From assembly GCF_008831545.1 (NCBI RefSeq), contig NZ_CP044523.1, positions 868,001 to 932,000 on the forward strand: a stretch of DNA of 64,000 nt, written 5' to 3'. The stretch is from Halorussus halophilus (GTDB taxonomy: Archaea > Halobacteriota > Halobacteria > Halobacteriales > Haladaptataceae). Position numbers and translations under genes: made by a program. Below, piece by piece: positions 45,528-53,649 of the stretch. The first letter of the stretch is position 1; every line of letters starts with the position of its first letter. Under the pieces are notes generated by a model. That model saw only the letters and a list, made by a program, of their open reading frames with translations, made no database searches and was not told the DNA's origin.

Positions 45528-45866
45528 ATGATACCCGACATCGGAGCGGCTTTCGGCCCGTACACGTATGTCGTAACAGAAATCGTGTGGGGCGCACTCG
45601 CAGTAGTGTTACTCTATCGAGCCGCCGCGTTTCGACAGGCGGCCCGCACTGTCTCGGTATTGTACCCTATCGCGTACCTCTGGGACTGGTACACACTGCA
45701 TGTCGGCGTGTTCGCCATTCGGCTCCGGACCGGAATCGACTTTCTCGGCATTCCAATCGAAGAACACGTCTTCATGCTCGTCGTCCCCGCGCTCGTCGTC
45801 GGGTTTCACGAGAACCTGCGCCAGATGTTCGACGAAGACGCGAAAACTCCCGGAAACAGCGAGTAA
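45528..45866 (+). CDS. Single-domain lycopene cyclase-like membrane protein
   Basis: 112 residues from MIPDIGAAFGPYTYV at 45528. Three membrane segments and the motif GIPIEEHVFMLVVPALVVG, in which PIEE matches the acid cluster of the CrtYc/CrtYd/CarR-type lycopene cyclase domain. Genuine archaeal CrtY has two such domains in about 270 residues. Here one domain stands alone with no other carotenoid gene nearby, so the activity is uncertain; it may need a partner or homodimer. Confidence 0.7.
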   Translation: MIPDIGAAFGPYTYVVTEIVWGALAVVLLYRAAAFRQAARTVSVLYPIAYLWDWYTLHVGVFAIRLRTGIDFLGIPIEEHVFMLVVPALVVGFHENLRQMFDEDAKTPGNSE

Positions 45867-46016
45867 GGAGTGGTTACTCCCGTAAGACGGCCTCCTCGTC
45901 TCTTTTACGAACTGTTCGTAAGCATAGATTTCCCCTGGGTAAACGGTGAATAACAAAGGCTAATCCGAGCGATGATTTCAATCCATGCTGGGTTACGAGC
46001 AAGGGGTGGCATATTA

Positions 46017-46694
46017 ATGAGCACCATTGGTGACTCTCCGACGACGAACGCCGAGCCTGAAGAAACGCCGGGACAGGGGAAGGGAAAGACTGTCACGACC
46101 AAGCAGGTCTCTGACAACGTTACCGAACAGACGCCCGAGGCCGAGGCGGAACCGGAACCGCTCTCGCGCGATCTGGTCTTCGATGTGCTGAAGAATCGCC
46201 GACGCCGGTACGCCCTTCACTACCTCCGTCGCGCGGAAGAGTCGGTCCAACTGTCCGAACTGGCAGAGCAGGTGGCGGCGTGGGAGAACGGCATCGCTAT
46301 CGAAGCGATCTCCGCGGCCGAGCGAAAGCGCGTGTACACGGCACTGTACCAGTCCCACCTCCCGAAACTTGACGACGCCGGTATCGTGGATTACAACCAG
46401 AACCGCGGCATCGTCGAACTCTCGGAGGCGGCCGAACAACTCGACGTGTATCTGGACATGAACACCAAGCCGAGCGTCGAGTGGTACAACTGGTATCTCG
46501 GACTCGCGGTCGGTGGCATCGGACTGCTCTCCGCCGCGTTCCTCGGACTGCCACCGTTCTCGATGGTCGGCGGCGTCCTCGTCGCCGCGCTGGTAGTCGT
46601 CGCCTTCGCCGCAGTGGCAGTCGCACACACGTACCACGCCCGACTCCTCCCGTCGGACGGAGGTGAAACACCGCCGGAGATTCAGGAGTCCTGA
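46017..46694 (+). CDS. DUF7344-like winged-helix protein with C-terminal membrane hairpin
   Basis: 225 residues from MSTIGDSPTTNAEP at 46017, preceded by GGGGTGG 8 nt upstream, a plausible Shine-Dalgarno. After a disordered acidic N-terminus comes a winged helix (about 50-140: LVFDVLKNRRRRYALHYLRRAEESVQLSELAEQVAAWE and VYTALYQSHLPKLDDAGIVDY) and two membrane segments (155-205). It resembles haloarchaeal DUF7344 regulators. Followed 3 bp later by the DUF7504-like gene. Confidence 0.75.
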   Translation: MSTIGDSPTTNAEPEETPGQGKGKTVTTKQVSDNVTEQTPEAEAEPEPLSRDLVFDVLKNRRRRYALHYLRRAEESVQLSELAEQVAAWENGIAIEAISAAERKRVYTALYQSHLPKLDDAGIVDYNQNRGIVELSEAAEQLDVYLDMNTKPSVEWYNWYLGLAVGGIGLLSAAFLGLPPFSMVGGVLVAALVVVAFAAVAVAHTYHARLLPSDGGETPPEIQES

Positions 46695-46697
46695 TCG

Positions 46698-47249
46698 ATG
46701 AGCGAGGGGGTCCCCGCGACGGAAGGCGAACGCGCAGGTGGAGCGGGTCGCTCGCCGGGCACACAGTCGCTCGTTAGAGTAGCTCCCGGCGAGAACCCGC
46801 TCTCCGCACTCCCCGAACGTGCGTACGAGAACCTCCTCGTGCTAGCGACGAAGAGCCAGCCGAACCGAATCGAACGACGACTGACCGACGACGGGCGAGC
46901 CGTCCAGAACGTTGGGGTCGTCCCAGTCGCACCCGTGGCATCGGACTACGGTGGCGATCTCTGGACGACCGACAGCGTGCAACCGGGTGACTTGACCGGC
47001 ATCGGAATGCGGTTTTCTGACGCCATCGAACACGTCGAGCGCAACGCTGGCTGGGTGTTCGTGGACGCGCTTTCGGTGCTGTTCATGTACGCCGACGACG
47101 TGCGGGTGTGTCGGTTCTTCCAGACGCTCGCCGGACGAGCGCGAGCGCGTGGTGTGCAGGGCGTCTACTGCGTCAACCCGACTGCTGTTGGCGAGGAGAC
47201 GTACGAGCGACTCCGCGGACTCTGCGACGTCGAGTGCGACATGGCCTGA
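46698..47249 (+). CDS. DUF7504-like protein, degenerate RecA-type fold
   Basis: 183 residues. ENLLVLATKSQPNRIERRL and WVFVDALSVLFMYADDVRVCRFFQTLAGRARARGVQGVYCVNP recall RAD55/RecA-like domains, with a Walker B-like strand (VFVDAL), but the Walker A loop is missing. In haloarchaea such proteins accompany DUF7344 regulators, as here. ATP hydrolysis is unlikely; a signalling or scaffold role is inferred. Confidence 0.65.
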   Translation: MSEGVPATEGERAGGAGRSPGTQSLVRVAPGENPLSALPERAYENLLVLATKSQPNRIERRLTDDGRAVQNVGVVPVAPVASDYGGDLWTTDSVQPGDLTGIGMRFSDAIEHVERNAGWVFVDALSVLFMYADDVRVCRFFQTLAGRARARGVQGVYCVNPTAVGEETYERLRGLCDVECDMA

Positions 47250-47371
47250 TTGGTTGGATTGGTAGCCCTGCGTGGTGGCAGGGCTGGCCTGACCGCGCTC
47301 GCGTCGTGGGGTTTCGTGGAGTGTATGGTGGTCGCGTGGCTGCTGCGGTTGCGGTCGGAAGTAGTGATTCT

Positions 47372-47604
47372 ACCGCGAGCGAAACGTGGCGCGCTCTGCG
47401 TGCCACGTGGAGCGAGCGGGCCAAGGAACCCTTGGAGGAGCGCCTTCGGCGCAATGGAGAGGGTGACGACGTGTCTTCCTGAGCGGACGCGAAGGAAGGC
47501 TCGGAAGACGCGGTTTGTCTTCCGGTGCTTTTCATCAACGTTTTACCAGCGAGGGAACCAGAAGCCGAAGGCTTCTGGCGACTGAGTGCAGTAAAACGTT
47601 GATG
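47372..47604 (+). repeat. Modular hairpin repeat, copy C (longest)
   Basis: ACCGCGAGCG, hairpin CGTGGC...GCCACG, GAGCGAGCGGGCCAAGGAACC, a degenerate middle (GGTGACGACGTGTC, with an extra insert of about 50 bp), TTTTCATCAACGTTTTACC, hairpin CCAGAAGCC-GAA-GGCTTCTGG, GTGCAGTAAAACGTTGATG. The outer arms CATCAACGTTTTAC and GTAAAACGTTGATG are perfectly complementary. It occupies the 513-bp gap before tRNA-Val, ending where the tRNA fragment begins. Confidence 0.75.
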
Positions 47605-47623
47605 GGTTTGGGCAGATTTGAAC
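47603..47623 (-). repeat. 21-bp duplicate of the tRNA-Val 3' end (att-like)
   Basis: This segment is identical to 47763-47783, the acceptor and T-arm end of tRNA-Val. An inverted partial copy, GGTTCAAATCTGCC, lies at 47676-47689. Together they frame a 160-bp relic with no complete gene. Confidence 0.7.
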
Positions 47624-47762
47624 CTCGCCGAGACGTTCTTGCTCGGCTTCGCCTGCGCGAGCGTGCGACTCGTCTGGTTCAAATCTGCCAAACGAACGAT
47701 TCTCCGCTCACAGAGTTGCGAGCGCACGAGGCGCTCGCAGTGTAGTTCGCGGAAGGAAATAG

Positions 47763-47836
47763 TGGGTTTGGGCAGATTTGAACTGCCGGCCTCCTCCATG
47801 TCAAGGAGGTGTCATAACCAACTAGACCACAAACCC
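47763..47836 (-). tRNA. tRNA-Val (anticodon GAC)
   Basis: 74-nt cloverleaf on the minus strand. Acceptor GGGTTTG pairs with CAAACCC, followed by discriminator A. The anticodon stem CCTCC/GGAGG encloses TTGACAT, anticodon GAC. T arm GGCAG-TTCAAAT-CTGCC. No encoded CCA. Confidence 0.95.
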
Positions 47837-47985
47837 AGTCGGCCTCGTGCTTCGTCTGCATTCATGCGTTGCCCGCGGGGATAAATGAGGCTTTCGAATT
47901 CAGATACAGTCCGGCGATTAACGATGAAGGACGGGTCGTCGTCGGAACTCCCATTTAATAGCGTCCGCGTCGTTGCTCTGTTGGC

Positions 47986-48726
47986 ATGGCTCACGTCGAG
48001 ACACACGCAGACGTCGAACTGGACGAACCGACGCTGTTGGAAGGAATGCCCGGCATCGGTCTCGTCGGGAAGATAGCGACAGACCACGTCATCTCCGAGT
48101 TAGAGATGGTCTACTTCGGAAGCCTTCACTGTCCGGGACTCCCGCAGGTCGCGGTGTACGACTCCGGAAGTTCGAACCTCTATCCGCCGGTGCGACTGTA
48201 CGCCAGCGAGGAACACGACCTCGTCGTACTACGGAGCGACGTCGCCGTCTCACCGACTGAGGTGTCCGAATTTGCGACGTGCGTCTCGGGGTGGATCGAA
48301 GAACAGCAGGCGCTTCCGATTTACGTCAGCGGACTTCCAACCGACGTTTCGGGAACCGAAGACCGAGCACTGTACGGCGTTGCGACTGGTGACGCCGAAG
48401 AACGCTTAGCAGGCCACGACATCGAACCGCCAGCAACCGACGGTGTCTGGAGTGGCCCGACAGGTGCCCTACTCGGCCGAGCGGGAGAAGTCGATATGGA
48501 CGCCGTCGGTCTCATCGTGGAGAGCGACCCGCAGTTCCCGGACCCAGAAGCCGCCTGTGTGTACATCAATCGCGCAATCAACCCGATTGCCGGTGTCGAG
48601 ATAGACGACAGCGGACTCCGCGAGCGCGCCGAGGAGATTCGCCAAGAGAAACAGCAGTTCGCGCAGCAGATGGGCCAGAACAACGACGACAGCTCGCGCG
48701 TCGAAGCGCGTGGGATGTACCAGTAA
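47986..48726 (+). CDS. PAC2-type proteasome assembly chaperone family protein
   Basis: 246 residues. LLEGMPGIGLVGKIATDHVISELEM, the GLPTDVSGTED segment and PTGALLGRAGEVDMDAVGLIVES match the archaeal PbaB-like PAC2 family; a C-terminal coiled helix (RERAEEIRQEKQQFAQQM) follows. A TATA element (CATTTAAT, 47952-47959) sits 27 bp from the start, so the gene is probably leaderless. Confidence 0.88.
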   Translation: MAHVETHADVELDEPTLLEGMPGIGLVGKIATDHVISELEMVYFGSLHCPGLPQVAVYDSGSSNLYPPVRLYASEEHDLVVLRSDVAVSPTEVSEFATCVSGWIEEQQALPIYVSGLPTDVSGTEDRALYGVATGDAEERLAGHDIEPPATDGVWSGPTGALLGRAGEVDMDAVGLIVESDPQFPDPEAACVYINRAINPIAGVEIDDSGLRERAEEIRQEKQQFAQQMGQNNDDSSRVEARGMYQ

Positions 48727-48849
48727 CCTCTCCCTCCCGGCCGATTTTCGACTCGATTCGCCGAGACACCGCTCCCTTCGCGGCGACACGTTTAAGTTGA
48801 TGTACGATTTTGTGCATTGTAAGACGAAGAAGTACACTGGTGTTCCCAA

Positions 48850-49854
48850 ATGCAGGAATTCATCGAACGCGTTACCGACGGAGCAGACCTCACGGTCCCA
48901 GAGGCACGGACTGCCGCGACGCGCGTCTTCGAGGGCGCGACAGAAGCACAAATCGGGGCGTTACTCGCCGCGCTCCGAGCGAAAGGAGAGACGGAGGCCG
49001 AAATCGCAGGGTTCGCACAGGGGATGCGCGACGCCGCGCGAACCATCGACCCCGACCGAACGCCGCTGGTCGATACCTGCGGCACCGGCGGCGACGACTA
49101 CGACAGTATCAACGTCTCCACGACGAGTGCTATCGTTGCTTCTGGTGCTGGCGTTCCCGTCGCCAAGCACGGCAACTACTCTGTCTCTTCTTCCTCTGGA
49201 AGTGCAGACGTTCTCGACGAACTCGGTGTCGAAATCGACGCCGAACCGCCCGCAGTCGAAGCGAAAATCGAAGACGACGGCATCGGGTTCATGCTCGCAC
49301 CCGTCTTCCATCCCGCGATGAAGGCCGTCATCGGCCCACGGAAAGAACTGGGAATGCGAACGCTGTTCAACGTCCTCGGGCCGCTTACGAACCCCGCTGG
49401 CGCAGACGCCCAAATCGTCGGCGTTTACGACTCTGATCTCGTGCCAGTCATGGGTCGCGCACTTGCTCACATGCCTGTCGAACGCGCACTCGTCGTCCAC
49501 GGTTCTGGAATGGACGAAATCGCCGTTCACGACGAGACGACCGTCGCAGAGGTACGCGGCGAGGAAATCGAAGAGTACACGCTCACTCCCGAGGACCTCG
49601 GACTTTCTCGCCACGACGTGGAAGCCGTCGCAGGTGGCTCCCCCGAAGCGAACGCGGCCGACCTCCGCGGCATCGTAGAGGGCGACGTAACCGGCGCGAA
49701 ACGCGACATCATCCTCGCCAACGCAGGGGCAGCAATCTACATCGCCGGAGTCGCAGACACGCTCGAAGAGGGAGTCGAGCAAGCCGCAAAGTCTATCGAC
49801 AGCGGCGCTGCCGCCGAAAAGTTGGCGGACCTCTCCCAGACCGTGACAGCATGA
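48850..49854 (+). CDS. trpD: Anthranilate phosphoribosyltransferase
   Basis: 334 residues. PRPP-binding motif VDTCGTGGDDYDSINVST (about 76-93), then KHGNYSVSSSSGSADVLDELG and FNVLGPLTNPAGADAQIVGVY. Transfers phosphoribose to anthranilate in tryptophan synthesis. First gene of trpDFEG; a TATA-like GTTTAAGT (48788-48795) lies about 60 bp upstream. Overlaps trpF by ATGA. Confidence 0.96.
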   Translation: MQEFIERVTDGADLTVPEARTAATRVFEGATEAQIGALLAALRAKGETEAEIAGFAQGMRDAARTIDPDRTPLVDTCGTGGDDYDSINVSTTSAIVASGAGVPVAKHGNYSVSSSSGSADVLDELGVEIDAEPPAVEAKIEDDGIGFMLAPVFHPAMKAVIGPRKELGMRTLFNVLGPLTNPAGADAQIVGVYDSDLVPVMGRALAHMPVERALVVHGSGMDEIAVHDETTVAEVRGEEIEEYTLTPEDLGLSRHDVEAVAGGSPEANAADLRGIVEGDVTGAKRDIILANAGAAIYIAGVADTLEEGVEQAAKSIDSGAAAEKLADLSQTVTA

Positions 49855-50567
49855 CACCGGAAAAGACGACGCGCCGGGAGACGACGACCCCGGAGACGAC
49901 ACAGGCCAAGACGACGCGAACGAAAATTTGTGGCATCGCGTGCGACGAGGATGCCGCGGTCGCCATCGACGCAGGCGCAGACGCAGTCGGCTTTCTGGTA
50001 GAGGTACCGGTCGATTCACCGCGCGAAATTTCGCCCGAACGTGCCGCCGAACTCGCTTCCGAGGTCCCGCCGTTCGTGACGAGTGTCTTGGTGACGATGC
50101 CCGGGACGCCAGAACGGGCGGTCGAACTCGCCCGAACTGTCGAACCGGACGCTATCCAGATTCACGGCGAGTTCGGTGTGGGCGACTTGGCGTACCTGTC
50201 TGCCAGCGTGGAGGCGAGCGTCGTGAAAGTCGTGGACGCAACGACCCCTGAAGCAGCGCGCCGCTACGACGAGGTCGCCGACGCGTTGCTGGTTGATTCC
50301 GTAGACGACGACGGTGCAGGTGGCACGGGCGAAACTCACGACTGGGAACGAACCCGCGAAGTTGCAGATAGCCTCGACTCGCCGGTCGTCCTTGCAGGTG
50401 GGTTAACCCCCGAAAACGTCGGCGAGGCCGTCCGAGCAGTCGAACCTTTCGCGGTCGATGTGGCAAGCGGAATCGAGTCGGAGAGCGCCGACGGTCGCAA
50501 GGACCCCGACGCAGTCTCCGAGTTCGTCGAGAACGCGAAGTACGCCTTCAACGTGCCGACGCTATGA
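49851..50567 (+). CDS. trpF: Phosphoribosylanthranilate isomerase
   Basis: 238 residues. The TIM-barrel enzyme proper starts at about residue 22 (TRTKICGIACDEDAAVAIDAGADAVGFL), with Cys of the KICG motif as catalytic base and the phosphate loop near VVLAGGLTPENV. The first 22 residues form a Thr-rich extension (TTRRETTTPETTQ) not needed for the fold. Overlaps trpD and trpE by 4 bp each. Confidence 0.94.
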   Translation: MTPEKTTRRETTTPETTQAKTTRTKICGIACDEDAAVAIDAGADAVGFLVEVPVDSPREISPERAAELASEVPPFVTSVLVTMPGTPERAVELARTVEPDAIQIHGEFGVGDLAYLSASVEASVVKVVDATTPEAARRYDEVADALLVDSVDDDGAGGTGETHDWERTREVADSLDSPVVLAGGLTPENVGEAVRAVEPFAVDVASGIESESADGRKDPDAVSEFVENAKYAFNVPTL

Positions 50568-52210
50568 CGCCGGAACTGCCTGCATTGAAGCCGACACGCG
50601 AGAAATTCGTCTCTCTCACGGAGAGCGACGACCCCGTCGTCGCGCGCCTCGAAGTCGAACTCGACGTGGAAACCACGCCACTCGCCGCGTACGCCGCGCT
50701 GACTGGGCGGTCGGGAGAGACAGACGTGGACGCGTCAGAGTACGCCTTCTTGCTTGAAAGCGCCGAGAAGACGGCCTCCAGCGACCCCGACGGCGCGTTC
50801 AAACCGGGGTCATCCGGCGAGCGCCACGCCCGCTACTCGTACGTGGGGTACGACCCCGAAGCAGTCGTCACCGTCGCTCCCGACGAAGTTACGGTCGAAT
50901 CGCTCGGTGGCCGGGCCGCGGAGTACGTCGAAGACACCGGCCTGAACGACGCGGGCGACACGCTCGACACGCTCCGGGCGGCCCTGCCGAACGTCGAGCG
51001 TCGCGGATTCCCCGAGGACCCCGACCGCCAGCACTTCGAAGGTGGTCTCGTCGGCTTCTTGGCCTACGACGCGGTGTACGACCTCTGGTTGGACGAGGTC
51101 GGCGTGGAGCGACCAGCGTCGGAGTTCCCGGACGCGCAGTTCGTGCTGAACACGAAGACGGTCGCGTTCGACCACGTCGAGGAGTCCGCGTCGCTGGTGT
51201 TCACGCCCGTCGTCGGTCCTGACGCCGATGCCGAATCGGTGTACGACGAACTGGAGAGAGAAGCCGAGCGCGTCGCCGAACTGCTCGATAGCGCAACCGA
51301 GCCAGACACTGGTGGATTCGTTCGAGAGTCGGAGATGGCCGGACCGCGCGAGGAGTACGAAGACGCGGTCCGGAAGGCTAAGGAACACGTCCTCGACGGC
51401 GACATATATCAGGGCGTCATCTCCCGAAAGCGCGAACTCCGAGGCGACATCGACACGCTCGGTCTCTACGAGTCGCTCCGCGAGGTGAACCCGTCGCCGT
51501 ACATGTACGTCCTCGGCTACGGCGACCGGTCCATCGTCGGGTCGAGTCCCGAGACGCTCGTCTCGGTTCGGGACCGCGAAGTCACGTCGAACCCAATCGC
51601 TGGCACTTGCTCGCGCGGAGCGAGTCCAGTCGAAGACCGGCGACTTGCGGGCGAGATGCTCGCCGACGACAAGGAGCGCTCGGAACACACCATGCTGGTG
51701 GACCTCGCTCGGAACGACGTGCGGCGCGTCTGCGAGGCGGGAAGCGTCGAAGTCGAGGAGTTCATGAACGTGCTGAAGTACAGTCACGTCCAGCACATCG
51801 AGAGTACGGTCTCGGGGCGTCTCTCCGAAGACGCCGACGCGTTCGACGCGACGAGGGCGTCGTTCCCCGCGGGAACGCTCTCGGGCGCGCCGAAGATTCG
51901 CGCCATGGAGATAATCGACGACCTCGAACGTGCGCCCAGAGGCCCCTACGGCGGCGGCGTCGGCTACTATTCGTGGACCGGAGACGCCGACTTCGCTATC
52001 GTCATTCGCACTGCGACTATCGAGTCAACGAGAGACGAGACGGGGAAGGAACTCGACCGCGTGACCGTCCAAGCAGGCGCAGGAATCGTCGCAGACAGTG
52101 AGCCAACCGCCGAGTACGAAGAGACGGAAAAGAAGATGGACGGCGTCCTCACAGCACTGGAGGCGATAGAAGTCGCTCCTGAACCCTCCGCGCCGGAGGT
52201 GAGTCGATGA
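50564..52210 (+). CDS. trpE: Anthranilate synthase component I
   Basis: 548 residues. N-terminal domain with YVGYDPEAVVTV-type strands, C-terminal chorismate-binding domain with KEHVLDGDIYQGVISRK, SPYMYVLGYGDRSIVGSSPETLV, HTMLVDLARNDVRRV and FPAGTLSGAPKIRAMEIID. Converts chorismate to anthranilate with ammonia from TrpG. Overlaps both neighbours by ATGA. Confidence 0.96.
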   Translation: MTPELPALKPTREKFVSLTESDDPVVARLEVELDVETTPLAAYAALTGRSGETDVDASEYAFLLESAEKTASSDPDGAFKPGSSGERHARYSYVGYDPEAVVTVAPDEVTVESLGGRAAEYVEDTGLNDAGDTLDTLRAALPNVERRGFPEDPDRQHFEGGLVGFLAYDAVYDLWLDEVGVERPASEFPDAQFVLNTKTVAFDHVEESASLVFTPVVGPDADAESVYDELEREAERVAELLDSATEPDTGGFVRESEMAGPREEYEDAVRKAKEHVLDGDIYQGVISRKRELRGDIDTLGLYESLREVNPSPYMYVLGYGDRSIVGSSPETLVSVRDREVTSNPIAGTCSRGASPVEDRRLAGEMLADDKERSEHTMLVDLARNDVRRVCEAGSVEVEEFMNVLKYSHVQHIESTVSGRLSEDADAFDATRASFPAGTLSGAPKIRAMEIIDDLERAPRGPYGGGVGYYSWTGDADFAIVIRTATIESTRDETGKELDRVTVQAGAGIVADSEPTAEYEETEKKMDGVLTALEAIEVAPEPSAPEVSR

Positions 52211-52884
52211 CGGTCGAGCAGGCACGGAGTTCGACAGCGGCGACGGATACTCGGGTACTGTTCGTGGACAACTTCGACTCGTTCACCTACAACCTCGTGG
52301 AGTACACGAGCGAACACGCCGAGACAGAAGTCCTTCGAAACACGGTCTCGCTCGACGAGGTCCGAGCGTTCGACCCCGAGGCAATCGTCATCTCGCCGGG
52401 GCCGGGGCACCCAGAGAACGAGCGGGACGTGGGTGTCACGCTCGACGTGCTTCGAGAAGTCAGCCCGGAAGTACCGACGCTCGGCGTCTGTTTGGGTCTC
52501 GAAGCGGCGGTCTACGCATACGGCGGGAGCGTCGGCCGGGCACCCGAACCGGTTCACGGCAAGGCGTTCCCCGTGTCTCACGACGGGCGGGGCGTCTATC
52601 GAGGTCTCGACCAAGGGTTCCGTGCCGGACGGTATCACTCGCTGGTCGCGACCGAAGTGCCGGACTGTTTCGAGGTGACGGCGACGACGGACCACGGCGT
52701 CTCCGCAAACGAAGTGAGCGGAGGCTCGTCGGGCGAGCGTAGCGAGTCCGACGGCGGGATAGAGTTGGTGATGGGCGTTCGGCACCGAGAGTATCCCATC
52801 GAGTGCGTACAGTTCCACCCCGAGAGCGTGCTCACTGCGGTGGGTCACGACGTGATTCGGAACTTCGTCTCGGACGTGAGATAG
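52207..52884 (+). CDS. trpG: Anthranilate synthase component II (glutamine amidotransferase)
   Basis: 225 residues. Class I amidotransferase: Cys95 (LGVCLGLEA), His204 and Glu206 (FHPES). The usual Gln in the nucleophile elbow (CLGxQ) is Glu here. Residues about 165-182 (SANEVSGGSSGERSESDGG) are an insertion encoded by two DNA hairpins (arms CTCCGC/GCGGAG and CGTCGG/CCGACG). It lies in a surface stretch before the His-containing strand, so activity may be kept. Last gene of trpDFEG. Confidence 0.93.
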   Translation: MTVEQARSSTAATDTRVLFVDNFDSFTYNLVEYTSEHAETEVLRNTVSLDEVRAFDPEAIVISPGPGHPENERDVGVTLDVLREVSPEVPTLGVCLGLEAAVYAYGGSVGRAPEPVHGKAFPVSHDGRGVYRGLDQGFRAGRYHSLVATEVPDCFEVTATTDHGVSANEVSGGSSGERSESDGGIELVMGVRHREYPIECVQFHPESVLTAVGHDVIRNFVSDVR

Positions 52885-53062
52885 CGGTCGCTGGGGCTCG
52901 TTTTGGCTCCCCTCTTTCGAGGTACTCGGACTACTGGTTCCAGACGGTCGATACTGTAGAGAGAGCGGAACCGATACAGTGCGTCCGCGAGAAGTTGGTT
53001 CGGGCTTCGTACTTGAACGTTCGCGCTATCGTCGTTCGGTCACTGTCGTCTCAGTGACTGGC

Positions 53063-53245
53063 TCAGAGTCCGAAAATCGTCAGTAGGTACAAGATTCCCA
53101 CGACGACCACGGCCACGAACAGTAGTCGCCACGCGAGACTTAGGACCAGTCGGCCGACGAACACGACGCCCAGCAGGATGACAAGTGCGACGAGCAACTG
53201 CCCGAGCGGGGTCGCCGTCAGCCCAGCCAAGAGAGTGAGTAGCAT
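53063..53245 (-). CDS. Small two-helix membrane protein
   Basis: 60 residues from the ATG at 53245 (MLLTLLAGLTATPLGQLLVALVILLG), almost entirely hydrophobic, with two membrane segments separated by RLVLSLAWR. A TTG 14 codons upstream is an alternative start. No known family. Convergent with trpG, 178 bp from its end; the bases between (52885-53062) hold no feature I can support. Confidence 0.6.
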   Translation of the reverse strand: MLLTLLAGLTATPLGQLLVALVILLGVVFVGRLVLSLAWRLLFVAVVVVGILYLLTIFGL

Positions 53246-53649
53246 ACTTAAATCAAGGTGATCGGGGTGGGTAAACGTGTCGGCCAACGCTAATCTGGTC
53301 GGATTTTCGGAATCGCGGGACTCAAGCGCGGTAATGGCTAATTACTGAAGTCCCGTTCAGCGACCTGACTACTTTCGGCCCGGTCTGCATACTCTTATTA
53401 TCCCTCGTATCTAAGCTCAGAGCGAACATCAAGAGCCGCGAATGCGCCCGTCGTTTCGGCGACGAAAACGTTCGCAACCGACAACAATTTCGACCAGTGG
53501 CATCACAGTCCAATTAAATTTGTAGTAGTGAAATTCAGACAGTAAAGACTAATAGGTGGCCTCAGAATGAAATCTCCGTCCCGAATGAATCGCGTTACAC
53601 CACTTCCAGTAGCAGGAATCGACAGACAGACGCGTGAGGTGTCCCACTC
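53246..53649. other. 404-bp intergenic region before nrdJ
   Basis: Contains a TATA-like AATTAAATT at 53511-53519 and a second AT-rich block (ACTAATAGG, 53548-53556), either of which could drive nrdJ. This implies a leader of about 70-110 nt, long for a haloarchaeal gene. No cobalamin riboswitch fold was recognised by eye. The left half (53290-53500) shows nothing clear. Confidence 0.5.

Noticed and set aside
47603-47700. Possible second tRNA gene upstream of tRNA-Val
   Set aside because: Only the T-arm/acceptor end is present; there is no D arm, anticodon arm or 5' acceptor strand.
53246-53649. Cobalamin riboswitch before the B12-dependent nrdJ
   Set aside because: No B12-box-like conserved core was recognisable by eye; a covariance search would be needed to claim one.
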